NCBI GenBank assembly: GCA_030737875.1
Contig: CM060910.1
Span: forward strand, 251,070,427-251,134,426
Source: Allium sativum
Lineage: Eukaryota > Streptophyta > Magnoliopsida > Asparagales > Amaryllidaceae
Reading direction: 5' to 3'
Length of the DNA stretch: 64,000 bases
Under the pieces are notes generated by a model. It was not told the origin of the DNA and ran no database searches. It saw only the letters and a list, made by a program, of their open reading frames with translations. Positions 22,588 to 36,299 of this stretch are shown here, piece by piece. The translations under genes and the position numbers were made by a program. Each line of letters opens with the position of its first letter. Position 1 is the stretch's first letter.

Positions 22588-25047
22588 TGTAACAACCCGA
22601 ATTCCAACGGACCGATTTTTTTTCAAAAACCCAATCCATCAAAACCCGAGTTGGTTGCTCTGGTATCCTGCAGAAAAGACAGAGACAAGAAATATGTCAG
22701 AGTTCGGAAAACACCTCACAGCGGAAGGAATAAAATATAATATATATAAACATAGCTTTACCTTAATTACAATACTGCTAAATCAGTATCTCCAATGCTA
22801 TAAGTCTCTGTCATGAATCTAACCTGTGAATGTTATGAGGAGGGGGTCAGAACATAAGTGTTGTGTGAATGAGCTTAAACTACACTTCTTGAATAATCCT
22901 ATATATACCATTCAATTACATTTTATTGTTTATTAGGTTATTTGTGTCGTTAGAGCTCAAGGCTTACACACACGTCGCACTCATCTACTCCCAGTAGATT
23001 AACCTAATATAATGTATATGTAGCTACCCCTAAACTGAGGTACGCCCCGTGGTACCCTACTCGCATGGTCCCCACCATATCCTCGCAGTGATATACGCAG
23101 TCCCCCATCCTATGTCATAGTAATGTATATTCCTCTTATATATATATATATAATACAAAACTATGCCCACATAGGATCACTCTAATTTGACTGCCGTTAT
23201 CGAATAATGCCCACCAGTCTATGATATACCACCCAGAGCAGACATGGTTATATCTAGACTCTTCCATATATGTATTCTCCATCGTATTCGATATCTAACC
23301 CGCACACCCATCGTGTGTGCGTGCCCGAGTTCCGTGGCACTGCTACACAAGAAACACGAAACTCGGTCGGGAGTTTTCCTTATATTTGTGCAAGGCCCGC
23401 CTTTAAGAGCCTCCCACACAAATATCCCTGGGGTCGTTTTCTATGGTGGCTACGGCCCCACCTCAGCCCCTCCCATAACTAATAAAGACTACGAGAGCTA
23501 AGTGACAAGCCCCTAAGGAACCAATCTAAACATCCATGTGGCGTCTCACCTCAACCACCGTCCCACGATAGTGAATGGTTAATGGTATATTGGGTCTAGC
23601 TCTAGTCTTTCCGCATACTACTGGCTGTGGTAACAGGCACTCGACGACCTACTATCCTTATTGGTCCTGACCCTCAACTTCTGTTGAGGTAGCCATCGAA
23701 TCACCTTTTTCGTCACCGCGAACAACATTCTGACTGCCCAGCTATTCTTGCAGTCAAGGCCCACCCACCTAGTAGTAATGCGTAGACCTAACCTCTGTGG
23801 GCACAGCCTGAAACATCTACCACTACACAGAAGACTAATAGGAGCACCTTTAACGTCTCAGGAAGCCGCATGCTTCCCCTTCCAGTCCGTTGGAGCTGCC
23901 AAAATAACGAATGTGCACTCCCTTCGTGTCTTATGACACCGTGATGATTTACCTTGTTGGGTTGTTCATCCTACAATGTACGAATTGCCCCAAGCGCCTT
24001 GATTTTATATGTCATTAGACCCTACGTCTAATCAATTCTTATGCACTTTTGTTACCTCGTCGGTTCTTCTTATTTAACTTGGTTATTCTTATTCATATTG
24101 ACTTCCTTTTCAAGTTTACCAAGTTACCCTCGCTTATTAATTCAATTTATACTTAACCCATTTAAGTCCATTAATAAGACCACAACATGTTGTTTTCCAA
24201 CTTCATAAATTATTCCCTTTTAGGGTTACAAAAACATGTTATACATAATTCATAGTTAAGTATATCTTAGTTAAGTATATTTTATCCACATATATACTGA
24301 TCAGGAGAATAATCCCTTAAACACCAGCCCCGAAGACCGAAATCAACATCAGACTGGCACCCAGAGAATTACTCAACCCAACCAACAAATATGATTCCAA
24401 TTTACTTCTCTTCCCTTCATATAACTTATATCATCTTAAATTTCACACTTCTCCTTCCCAAACTACTTAATTTATAATTAAGTATATCTTCACATATAAG
24501 TTACTTATTTTCCTCTATTGTTTCTTATAACTTACCTTACCCCATAAATTATACTTTCCACTTGTCTCTAGGACAAGTCTAACCTATTATCCTTCCTTTT
24601 CTTATTCAAATTCATTCATAATAGGTTATTTACCATTCCCCACTTTTGTCATTAATTTAGATTTACTTAACCCTTTCCATTTATTTAACCCGTTACCTAA
24701 ACTATACCCAATTCAACTAATTTGTGATGCCATAACGGGTCCCCTTTGGTTAAGCATTATTTATTTATGTCTTACATGTCGCCCATGTCCCTCTTAACCT
24801 CTTTTATTATTATTTCCATGTCTTACACATACTTTACTATGGTTAAGTCCACCTTAGTCATGTTTTACTTCACGTATCTTACTACAGTTAAGTCCACATT
24901 TACATGTTTTACATGTCTTGTCTTACTACGGTTAAGTCCATATTTACATATCATATTTTACATGTCACCCACTTAACCCTCTAACCATACCCATGTCACC
25001 CACATGTCTTATTATGGTTTGTATTCCTTAATTCATTCATTATGATG

Positions 25048-25278
25048 AACGGTGCATGACCTCCCACATTAGACCGAACACTTTGTGGCTGCTGGATTTG
25101 TCGGGCGGTTCCGGGCAGTCTTACACCACAAAGCGGGTCTAACCTCGTGCCACCAACCGTTACGCCTGCAATTCATGCCTTTGACCTCTCACATTAGACG
25201 TCCAATTATGGCAGCTGGGGTTGCCGGGCGGTTCCGGGCAGTCTTACACCACAATTGCGCCTAACCTCATGTCAAAGG
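25048..25278. repeat. Two adjacent hairpin units in the right LTR
   Basis: Same pair of hairpins as at 18,686-18,916 with a few substitutions; the pairing potential is kept. Confidence 0.8.
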
Positions 25279-27175
25279 TTCATTAACATCGTATTTCACC
25301 CAAATCCCAATTTTCATGTTATGTGTTTCCAATTCAACATGTAGTCGTGTTTATAATTTTGCCTATTCCAACTTGTCACTAATTACATATTAATTAGCCT
25401 TAATTACAAATTTCCAAATATAGGTAATTTCATCAATTCCATGTAATCCATACCTAAATATGCCAATTTCTTTTATATTCCAATTATCCAATATATCTAA
25501 TAATACTCAAGTTCATAAAATCAATATTTTTCCAATATATTTCCCAATGTTCCCATTTTCATACATATAACCTAATTCACCTTTTAGTCTTATCTTACCA
25601 ATAAATTTCACCAATCCATGTTATTCAATTACATGTTGTTAATACTAAATTGTACTAATTCCATATCCAATTTCAATCATGCCAAACTGCATAAATTTAA
25701 AATTAGCATACAATTATGTCCATAATTCTATTCAAATCATACATAAATCCTTCCAACCATATTATGCCCAAACAACCCCTTTTTCCCTTTTACTTTCTCG
25801 TTCTTGTTTACAACGCATAAATTCATGATAGATGTAGCCTCGAGATAGCCTAGCTATAAAAATAAAAAGGGGAAAGAATAAAAAGGAGAGAACTCAATCG
25901 TAAGCATAAATGAAATAACTGGTTTTATTAAATTATCATCATATTCATTATGGGGAATGGAAAACGATAGAAGTACAATTATACAACAACTGTATTTTAA
26001 ACCACTCACCTTGATTGGATTGGAGAAATAAACAATTGGTTGTTGAGGAAACTTGCTACTTGATTTGATTAAAATCCAAAATTGATGAAGAACTTGCAAT
26101 TTAATTTAGAGTTTAGAGGCAGCGGCTATGTTGGGTTGAAATTTGGTGGCATGGAGACGTCTTATAAGAGATAGATTGATTTTAGGGTTAGGTTAGGTGT
26201 TCTTTTATAGGTGGGTTAGAGCAACCAGGACCTTAGGAATAAATAAAAACTCATCTAAACCGTCCACCTTATCTTAGAAAAGAACCATCCAGAACGACCC
26301 TTTTCACACTTAGTGCTCCTTTAAATAAAATAAAAGAAAGAAACCGCTTTATTTCTTTCTAATTAATGCATTACATACTATTTTTAACGTATAGTCCTCT
26401 TTCCTTCATGCATTCAATTATTTATTTATTTATTTATTTATTTGCTCTTATACGTGAACCTTTATTTGCTATATTCTTCTCCTAATCAATTAATTGATTT
26501 CTTTCTCTTTTTGTCTACTCTTTTTGAAAAGAAACCGCATGTCCTTAAACCATTTTCTTTTATTTATTTACATCTAATCATATGTGCATGCGTCTTTGAT
26601 TTGAATGTTATTTAATAACATTAACCTTCCTCCAATTGTGGCTTGCTTATGGCCTTATTAGTTTACTTTTTAAATGTTTAAATTTCAAAAGTTGATCCCC
26701 TTCACATTTAATTGCTCCATTTTAATGTTTACAACCTTTTTCTATGCATGCTTTAATTGCACATTTGACATGTTTTGCATTCCATATTCTCTTTCTTTTA
26801 TTTGCATCACATTAATTTATTTTTATTCAGGTTCATGCATCATCCATTTATTTAATGCAATAATATCACATATCCTCTTCCCCTTATTGCATTAATTTCA
26901 AATAACATGTATACATATATGCCCCCTTTTTGTTTGTCTCTATGTTCGCGCGCAACTTCAAATTTGAATCATGTTCATACGCATCCATCTCTTATGCGTA
27001 TACTAATTTTTATATGCAAACAATTGTCTATTTTATTTTGAAATTATCTTCCTCAATCAATTAATGGTTTATTTCCATTCTTTCAATCAAATCTCCAATT
27101 AATTTATCCCCTTTTGCACTGAACCAATTTGCTAAGCCATTATTTAGCCGCTCCTTAAAACAAAACAAAAAATAT

Positions 27176-27248
27176 GGCACTAGTGGGGATTGAACTCACA
27201 ACCTCTTATGTACAAGTCTCATGTATTAACCAAATGAGCTACTAAGTC
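27176..27248 (-). other. tRNA-like (degenerate) sequence in the right LTR
   Basis: Same 73-base unit as at 20,806-20,878, with A and B boxes kept and very few differences. Confidence 0.55.
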
Positions 27249-27679
27249 TTTTATTAACAAGAATTAGGACCAAGCTACATATTATTCTTTTCTCATTGCT
27301 CTTTTTCACGTTTTGTTGCATTTCTTAAATTAAGGATAACTTCTTCGTTTTAAATCAGTTTTCTATAAACTATTGGTTTAAATTGACCAGAAAATCGCCA
27401 CGAACGTAATGACGATAATTTCATGACCAAATTCTAGAGTCTCTTTAGATTCTCCTTTTTATTTCTTTTAAATGTTCGCATGTATTTCTTCACATTTCAC
27501 TGTATTTCTTCTTATTTCAAATATTGCATGTAATTTCTTTATTAAACTTTTTCTTTATGTCACTGCATAAACTTCTTACATGCAATTACATTAATATTAT
27601 TTAATCTTTCCTTTAAATATATCCATGCATATATACATATATCTCATTTTTAATTATATTAAAAATGCAGGGTGTTATA

Positions 27680-27955
27680 ATCCTTAAGTTCGCCGACGTT
27701 GAATTCTGAGCGAAATCTGGTAAAGTTCTTCATACTTATTGCTTTAGTCAGTACGTCGGCCTTCTGGTAAGTTCCAGGTATGTGGTTAACTTCAATTTCT
27801 CCTTTCTGAACCATTTCTCTGACGAAATGTAAATCTATTTCAGTATGCTTCATCCTAGCGTGTTGTATTGGGTTCTCTGACATGTATACGACTGTTTTAT
27901 CGTCACACCATAATACTGGCTTTGCTGTAGTTGTAATTTGAAGTTCTTTTAGCAT
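27680..27955 (-). pseudogene. Copia RNase H, C-terminal part
   Basis: Encodes LWCDDKTVVYMSENPIQHAR, HTEIDLHFVREMV and TYQKADVLTKAI, the end of the copia RNase H domain with its conserved H-T-E-I-D. The reading frame runs a few codons into the LARD LTR (to 27,659), an artefact of the insertion at 27,680. Upstream, to about 28,205, the same protein is readable (YADADWASDPDDRRSTSGYC, with the catalytic D) but has stops at about 28,005 and 28,207. Confidence 0.85.
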
Positions 27956-28207
27956 AGATTGAACCCATTTAATTTCTGCGGCTGCATTAACTATGCTTCT
28001 GTACTCTAATTATGTACTTGACATAGAAATTGTAGCTTGTTTCTTCGAGCTCCATGAAACTACGTTTTGTCCCATATAAACACAGTAGCCACTTGTGGAT
28101 CTTCTATCATCGGGATCCGAGGCCCAGTCAGCATCTGCGTATCCGATTATGTTCAGGTGTTGACTGCTCCTTAGTATGAGACCATGATTGATGGTTCCCT
28201 TGAGATA

Positions 28208-28849
28208 TCATAAAATTCTCTTAACTGCCTTCCAGTGTGTGTCCAATGGTTTCTGCATAAACTGAGATACTTTGTTAACGCTGTAAGTAATATCAGGCCT
28301 GGTTATAGTAGCATATTGTAATGTACCTACAACCATTCTATATTCAGTGATGTTGAAAATTGCTTCTCCCTTAAACTTAGAATATTGCTGACTGCTTATC
28401 GTAGGAGTTGGTTGGGGATTAACATTCAACATTTTTGTTTTATTTAGTAACTCAGTGATATACTTTCTTTGGCATAGAAATATTTTATCATTTGATCTGG
28501 TTACTTCTATGCCCAAGAAGTAACTGATACTACCCAGGTTTTTAATAGAAAATTGTTTATCTAAATATTGTGTTAACTCATCTATGTCCTTGTTGTTGTT
28601 ACCAGTTATTATCAGATCATCTACATATATTAATATATATGTTGTAGATGGCAGATTAAATTTTGTGAACAAATAATTGTATGATTTGGTGGACTGAAAA
28701 CCTAATTTGCATAAAGTGTTTTTCAGTCTATCAAACCATGCACGAGGGGACTGTTTGAGACCGCATATGGCCTTATTTAGTCTACAGACATAGTTTGAAT
28801 TAACACTGTAACCTGATGGCTGACTCGTGTAGATTTCTTCTTTGAGCAC
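28208..28849 (-). pseudogene. Copia reverse transcriptase (main part)
   Basis: 213 codons. Conserved copia blocks in order: CGLKQSPRAWFDRL, the catalytic YVDD box (LIYVDDLIITGNN), FLGIEVTRS, the QRKYITELL segment and GTLQYATITRPDI before the connection to RNase H. Upstream, outside this open piece, the first catalytic aspartate block (LDVNNAFLNG) is readable at about 28,850-28,890. The piece ends at a TGA (28,205-28,207) inside RILxYLKG, where CGA would be expected. The enzyme would copy element RNA into DNA in the particle. Confidence 0.9.
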
Positions 28850-28984
28850 ACCATTTAAGAATGCATTATTGACATCTAAATGTCTAATATGCCAATTTTT
28901 ACTTACATCAATAATTAGTACAAGTCTTATAGTTGTGGGTTTTACGACTGGAGAAAAAGTTTGGTTAAAATCAAACCCATACTC

Positions 28985-29947
28985 TTATGTAAAACCCTTA
29001 GCTACAAGTCTAGCCTTGTACTTATTTATGGACCCATCTAGATTCCTTTTTAATTTGTATGTCCACCTGCAACCTACTATGTTTTTATTGGCAGGTGGGT
29101 ATACAATATCCCAAGTATTATTTTTAATTAGAGCATTATACTCTTCATCCATTGCTGCTTTCCAGTGTTTGTTTTTGATTGCCTGATCAAAAGATTCAGG
29201 TTCATCACCACTGGATATAGCAGTAAATACTTTGGGTTTAAAGATACCACTTTTAGATCTTGTAATAATTAGATGGCCAGTTTGAACTGGTTGTCTGGTT
29301 GGTGGTGAGTCATTATTGCTTTCAGATCTTTCTGAAGTTAATTGTTGATTGTTGAACTCATCACTTCCTTGATTCTGACTTTGTGCAGGTGAATGGGAAG
29401 TCAAACTGGGTGGCTCAAAGCTTTCATGATCATCATTGATTGGTGAGCCTTGAGCATCAGGTTGTTGATGATTTTCTATTTGCTGCCATCTTTCATTGAT
29501 GTGAGGCAAAGCAGGTATAGAAATTTTTGGATTTCTGACCTTACCTGTAGTGCTTATACTTTTTGTGCTATATGGAAACACTTTTTCATCAAACACAACA
29601 TGTCTACTGACGTATATTCTTCCCGTGTTATCAATGCATTTATACCCCTTTTGATTAATGGCATATCCTAGGAAAGTGCACTGTTTTGATCTGAAGTTTA
29701 ATTTATTAGTGTTATAGGGTCTCAAATAGGGAAAACACAGACATCCAAACATTTTGAGTTGTTTATAATCTAGTTTGACATTGTATAATTTTTCAAATGG
29801 AGATATGTCCTTTAATACATTGGTTGGTTGCCTGTTAATCAGGTAAACAACTGTATTAAAGGTTTCTGGCCAGAATTTTAATAGCATACTTGCTTGTGCA
29901 AGCAATGTCAACCCCGATTCAACTAAGTGTCTGTGTTTTCTTTCCAC
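28985..29947 (-). pseudogene. Copia integrase C-terminal part and start of reverse transcriptase
   Basis: 320 codons. It begins inside the integrase (ERKHRHLVESGLTLL, holding the last catalytic glutamate), runs through FWPETFNTVVYLINRQPT, MFGCLCFPYLRPYN and FLGYAINQKGYKC, then a long variable linker rich in S/Q/N, and enters the reverse transcriptase at WKAAMDEEYNALIKNNTWDI and YKARLVAKGF. It stops at a TAA where CAA is expected (GFTxEYGFDFNQTFSPVVK). A +1/-1 shift near 30,080 separates it from the frame of 29,947-30,930. Confidence 0.9.
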
Positions 29948-30930
29948 TAGTCCATTTTGTTGTGAAATATATGGACAGGTGGTTCTATGAATAATACCTT
30001 TTTGCTGAAAGAATTTACATAGTGTTTTAAACTCACTACCACCATCAGTTTGAATAATCTTAACCTTATGGTCATGTTGTTTTCATCCATAGTAATGTAG
30101 TTTATAGTAACATTATGAATTTTTGACTTGGTTTTCAAAAAATAAATCCATGTGAATCCAGTGTAAGCATCAACAAATGACACATAATATTTATAACCAT
30201 AGTCAGAATAAACTGGTGATGGACCCCATAAATCTATGGCAATTAGTTGTAGAGGTTCAGTGTATGTAGTGTTAGAATCATTGAATGGCAATCTGTGGTT
30301 CTTCCCCATTTGACAAAATTCACAAACATAAGGTAAGGATACATAATCAAACTTGATATGATTGTCATTCAATATTGTCTGAATAGTTTTAACACTAGGA
30401 TGTCCAAGCTTGCAATGCCAGAAATCAAATACATTCATACTGCTATGAGTTTTAACATTCAAGTTACATGTGGCATTGCATTTTCCTTGATTAATATCAT
30501 TCTTGCATCTAACAGAATTAAATTTGTATAGACCATTTGCCAATTCACCCTGTAAAATGATTTTTCTAGTTAGAATATCTCTGATTAGGTAGTACTTAGG
30601 GAAAAATTCAAAGTAAACATTATTGTCTCTGGCAAATTGGGATACACTAATTAAATTCTTGGTGATTTTTGGTACTCTAAGAAGATTGCATAAATGTAAT
30701 TGTTTACTGCCATTAATATAAGTGTCACCAATGTAAGTAATTTGAATGTGTTTACCATTAGCAATAGAAATAGATTTATTACCTCGATACTCCTTGCACC
30801 CAATGTTCAGGTTGTCCAGATTTCTTGTGAGATGATTGGTTGCTCCTGAATCAGGATACCAGCTGTCATCTTGCAAGTGTTCTACTCTAGTAGTGTCATT
30901 TCCTTTTTGATTGCTTGATTCTTGATCCAT
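29947..30930 (-). pseudogene. Copia protease and integrase N-terminal part
   Basis: Contains the aspartic protease site WYPDSGATNHLT, the pre-integrase block FDFWHCKLGHPSVKTIQ, the zinc site CEFCQMGKNH, and the integrase core start IAIDLWGPSP...FVDAYTGFTWIYFL with the first catalytic D. After about residue 275 the translated frame becomes nonsense, while the neighbouring frame gives IIQTDGGSEF with the second catalytic D; so one frameshift lies at about 30,060-30,110. Protease residues are intact. Confidence 0.9.
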
Positions 30931-31026
30931 TTGTGCAACATTTGCATTAGGATTGTTGCTATTTTTCCGATTCTGATTATTATTAGAATAACTGAAGTAC
31001 CATTATAGGGCAGTATGACCAATTTT

Positions 31027-31911
31027 TTAGCAGATCTGACACTTGGGTCTGTTATTGTTGTTCCATCTGCCTCTGGCTCTTCCTCTGTTTGCACCACCCC
31101 CTCTCTGGTAAGATGTTTCAGTTTGGTTGTTGGTATTCTGATTTTTATTCTTGCCACCTGTTGCAAGATTTGCATTAAGGTCAATTTCTTGAATCCTTTT
31201 GCTACTTATTCTTGATTCATGAGATAATAAAATGACATGAACTTCGTTAATAGGAGGAACAACTCTTTGAGTGGTGATAACCGCAACAACTGCCTCATAT
31301 TCCTCATTTAATCCATTTAGTAAGTATAGAACATGATCCCCATTAGGCACTTTATTGCCTGTAGCTCCAAGTAATTCACATAGCTTCTTTACTTTAGCTA
31401 TATACTCCCTCATGCTTAGGTTTTCCATTCTTATATTTTGAAGTTTCCTTTTAAAGTGTAAAACCTTGGCAGATGACTGATTGTTGAATTCTTTCTCTAT
31501 AGTGGTCCATATATCATTGGCAGATGAACATCCAATAACAGTTGGTAACAAGTCTTCACTTACTGAAGATAGGAGCCAAGAACTAATTAATCGATCTTGT
31601 CGATGATACTGAACATATGCTTCATTAGCTACGGTTCTATTATCTTGATCAGTAATGAACTTGGCATGTACAGGAGTGGTACCAAGAATGAATCCCTCTA
31701 AACCGTAGCCCTGAATAGCAGTTTCAACTTGTAGTTTCCATAGTAAGTACTTTTCTTCTTGCAGTTGAACTATGATTAGTTGACTTTGAGGACTTATACC
31801 AGTTTTAACCAATTGATGTACATGCCCAGTTGGTGGATTTGGTGGATTTCCTGGATTTGATCCATTATCTGTCCCTGTAGCTGAAGCAGCAGAGTTGGAC
31901 GTGTCCACCAT
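31027..31911 (-). CDS. Copia gag (open, cut at the zinc knuckle)
   Basis: 294 codons from ATG. The order is a low-complexity N-terminus (S/T/G/N/P-rich), a gag pre-domain (QLQEEKYLLWKLQVETAIQG), the UBN2 gag domain (SANDIWTTIEKEFNNQSSAK, FKRKLQNIRMENLSMREYIA, LLNGLNEEYEAVVAVI), then an RG-rich tail and the first half of the zinc knuckle, CQIC. The stop follows the second cysteine of the knuckle; the same frame gives KIGHTAL and a second stop, so the knuckle C-x2-C-x4-H-x4-C is broken by two nonsense changes. In copia elements gag and pol are one frame, so these stops cut off all enzymes. The start is 459 bases from the LTR edge, a normal leader. Confidence 0.85.
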   Translation of the reverse strand: MVDTSNSAASATGTDNGSNPGNPPNPPTGHVHQLVKTGISPQSQLIIVQLQEEKYLLWKLQVETAIQGYGLEGFILGTTPVHAKFITDQDNRTVANEAYVQYHRQDRLISSWLLSSVSEDLLPTVIGCSSANDIWTTIEKEFNNQSSAKVLHFKRKLQNIRMENLSMREYIAKVKKLCELLGATGNKVPNGDHVLYLLNGLNEEYEAVVAVITTQRVVPPINEVHVILLSHESRISSKRIQEIDLNANLATGGKNKNQNTNNQTETSYQRGGGANRGRARGRWNNNNRPKCQIC

Positions 31912-32350
31912 GATGAAAAGAAAACAAGAAGTTCAAGTAGTTCAAGAAATTCTGAATCAAATATCATTTCTGATCGAAAGGAAGTGATGACTGAAACTCT
32001 GAGAGGAGCAGCCGAGAGTTTGATGATGAAATAGGTAAGAACAGATATAAAAACCTGATGAGAACTCTCTGGCGAGGCTTCAACTGAGTTTTGGTGAGTT
32101 TCTTTAACTTTCTTGAATTGGATTCCAGATGATTGATGCAGAATTTCAACAAGTATAGTATGTTTTATCAAGATGTAGCCAAATTCAAAGTAATTTCAGG
32201 CATGCACCGATGATCATACTATACTTTATTCTCTCAAATGATGAACACTTTACTGATGAGAGAAAATATACCCAAATGATGAATTTTAGCTGATGGGTAT
32301 GATATTATTATGAAACTTGCAAAAGATTTGATGCCGTTAGGCTTTTCTAT

Positions 32351-32365
32351 TGGCTCTGATACCAA
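32351..32365 (-). other. Primer binding site of the copia element
   Basis: Minus strand ttggtatcagagcca, complementary to initiator-Met tRNA, five bases from the LTR. Confidence 0.9.
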
Positions 32366-32370
32366 ATTAA

Positions 32371-32653
32371 TGTTTACAAGAAATAATGTTTTGCAAGAAC
32401 AGAAATGAAAGGCTTTATTGAAATGAGTTTTTCTATATTACAAATGAAAACCGTAGCCCAGATTTATATACAAGAGTAAATGGGCTTTGAGCTAAAGTAT
32501 TATTGGTTACAAGAACTGATTTGGATAATGAAATAAATGGCTGATGATGAAAGAAATAAACGATGGATATGATCCCAAGTCAGCAATCCGTGTGAGATAA
32601 TATAAAAGTCTTCAGCTATGCCTTCAGGTGTATTTTCTCTCATTCATAATAAT
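32371..32653 (-). repeat. 5' LTR of the copia element
   Basis: Same 283 bases as at 15,684-15,966, without length change. Confidence 0.9.
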
Positions 32654-34046
<1,393 letters not shown>

Positions 34047-34049
34047 GAA

Positions 34050-34340
34050 CACTACACCATATATGCTAATTTGGCACACGATCATGCGGGGATTTGATAA
34101 AGCTTTAAGCCGTATCAAATGTGACACAACTCATAGCCGTATCAACTGTCCTCTTGGCGATCCGCACCTCCCAAACACGTAGGATCTAATCGTTCATCAA
34201 CATAGTTACGGATCAGTTTATTAGGTACGAGTTTGGACCGTATGAATTATGTATCAAAATTTTCCCTCCCTACTTCCATTCTGGCACAATAAAGTTTTGA
34301 CACATCAAAACTTTCGGCCGAATTATCCCTATTTTTATTT
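34050..34340. repeat. CACTA left end: TIR and subterminal repeats
   Basis: TIR followed by agccgtatc-type words at about 34,110, 34,135 and a weaker one near 34,235, the likely transposase-binding sites. Confidence 0.8.
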
Positions 34341-34839
34341 TGCAATGTCGACCAAATACCCAAATTAGGGTTTTGGTACTCGACCGACTTCCTTTGTCAA
34401 TAAGCCATCCGCCGCAGTCCATGGGTTATCGTCAGCTCGCACTGCCTTCAACTGACCGACGAAGCTTCAGTCCTAGGTAGACAAGCACGGGCGAAAATTC
34501 AGCTCGCACCGCATTATAAAATTGTGTTTAAATGGGGTTTAATTTGAATTTCCATGCCTTGGTTCAAAAAAATGAAAGATAGATATTTGCATGTGTTTGT
34601 CTACCTAGAATTCATGCTGCTATTGTGTTTAAATTGGTTATTTTCAGACAGTTTTATAATGCGGCAGTGTATTTGCTATCATTTACTTGTTCTGTATTTG
34701 TCTACCATGAATTCAGACACTTGTACTTGTGCTGCCCTACTCGTTTGTGTGTATTATTGCACCATGTACACTGATCCTTACTGATCTGAAGTGCATGTGT
34801 CATTTCTGGCTTGTGCCAAAAAAATTAATGTGGTATGAT

Positions 34840-36299
34840 TATTAGAGTTTATGCCCTAGAGGCAATCCATTTGATGGGATTGATAACACTGTTGATGTTT
34901 TTATTTTATTTGAAATAAAATTATATTATATTATATTTACTGCGTAATATAAATATTAATATAATAGAAGTCCTTAGAATTATAATACGGAATTATACAG
35001 TTCAAGTGAGTGACTTGAATTTGAGATTATATAATATGTTTAGTATTGTAATTCTTAAATGTCCCTAGTCAAGTTTTATTGTTTATATAGAACAACGATA
35101 AAACGTAGAGACTAGTATGTTGATTGACTGATGATCACATCTCATTGATCATTGATATACATGATATTAAAGTCAAGACATAAATACGTATTGGAGAATA
35201 GCGTATTGGGTTAACCCACCATGAGATAAATCCATGCAATATAACTAATAGTATCATGAGTTATTCTCATAGTGACAGTGATGTAACAGTCCTCAGAACT
35301 GAAATTATTATAATTTTACTCGAGGATATTTGTGTTTTGATATCATCTAAAATTATTCGTAACAGAGTAACGATAACGGTGATTGTTGGATACATCTCGA
35401 ATCGAATAGAAATTATGAATGATCTAGATGGAATTTAACCCTGCAATATATTTGTAGTGATATCCATGAGCCTCTTGATTGAGTGAGACTGTGAAATGCA
35501 TGGCCATGCTCAAATATTGATTTGTTTTGAACAGTCTACTCGTCGATCAAGAAAACGGATTAAATTATAACGAGGATGATACGATCCATGCCTCTAGTTT
35601 AATTCTGGATATATCGGTTAAAAGGATTATATTACGTTGATACACTAGTCACGGAAAGGTTGTATTGAATCATTGATCTTATTATAACTTGGGTGGACGT
35701 ATTACTAGATGCCAATCACTGTTTATGATTTTAAATACGATTTAAAATCATTGCCAACGTTGTAATATTCTATATGGTCACACAATAGAACGTTGTAAAA
35801 GAGATTTTATTTTAGGCAAATAAAATATCAAAAATGTTGATATTTAATTTAATGTTGAAAAGGCATTCACTAGGGTTCCTAATTTTGATGGAAAAGGCTG
35901 GTTTAAAAAGGAAACATAGATATTCCTTTAATAACACGGCTTGAACCCTAGGGCAAAATGGATGGATGAGATCCAACCAGAAAAAAATCCGATGAAAACA
36001 TTCTCTTCTTGACCTAGAATAAAAATGGCGGCTAGTACCCCCTTTTACATCTTCGAATTCAATTTGATTGAAATCAAAAGGAAAACGTTCTGGTGGATAC
36101 TTGTAGAGGCAAGGCACTTCTGTTTTGCTCAGATTCGATGCATCAGTTCTTTGATCGTGAGATGGAATCGGCTTCGAAGGTGATAAACCCTAAATCTGAT
36201 TAATACAAGTTTTGATTTGTTTATTTTCGCATAAAATCCTATCTTTAAGTTGTTAAAATAGAAATAGGGTTTCGATTTAGATCGATTTGAACCCCAACA
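34840..36299 (+). repeat. 5' LTR of the copia-type element
   Basis: Ends ta(tg)ttagagtttatgccc...ccccaaca; the first base pair has changed from TG to TA. Co-linear with 47,284-48,745. Confidence 0.9.

Larger units (their letters stand above)
16254..27679 (-). mobile_element. LARD-like element: two ~5 kb LTRs, 1.28 kb non-coding core
   Basis: LTRs at 16,254-21,310 (5,057 bases) and 22,588-27,679 (5,092 bases). The core, 21,311-22,587, has no gag or pol. On the minus strand a primer binding site for initiator-Met tRNA (tttggtatcagagcat) lies against the right LTR and a polypurine tract (aagggtgggaga) against the left LTR, so the element runs on the minus strand. Five-base target duplications atcct are perfect. 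In one 245-base sample near the LTR start I counted 10 differences. LARDs, which have LTRs of several kb and no coding capacity, are known in plants; here the core is shorter than usual relative to the LTRs. It inserted in the last codons of a copia pol gene. Confidence 0.9.
22588..27679 (-). repeat. 5' LTR of the LARD-like element
   Basis: Co-linear with 16,254-21,310. The outermost bases at the right have changed from gttaca to gttata. It would carry the promoter; no clear TATA box could be assigned. Confidence 0.9.
15684..32653 (-). mobile_element. Ty1/copia retrotransposon, split by a LARD-like element
   Basis: Two 283-base LTRs (15,684-15,966 and 32,371-32,653) enclose, on the minus strand, primer binding site, gag, protease, integrase, reverse transcriptase, RNase H, a C-terminal tail and a polypurine tract (15,967-15,976). 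Bases 16,254-27,684 are a later insertion plus target duplication; without it the element is about 5.5 kb, a normal copia size. By eye the LTRs differ at about 11 of 283 positions. Flanks are attaa on the left and attgt on the right, so a clean 5-base duplication is not visible; the last two bases of the right LTR copy have changed from ca to at. Gag is open, pol has stops and a frameshift. Confidence 0.9.

Noticed and set aside
22366..22740. 124-codon frame across core and LTR of the LARD-like element
   Set aside because: It crosses the primer binding site and the LTR boundary; no recognisable residues.
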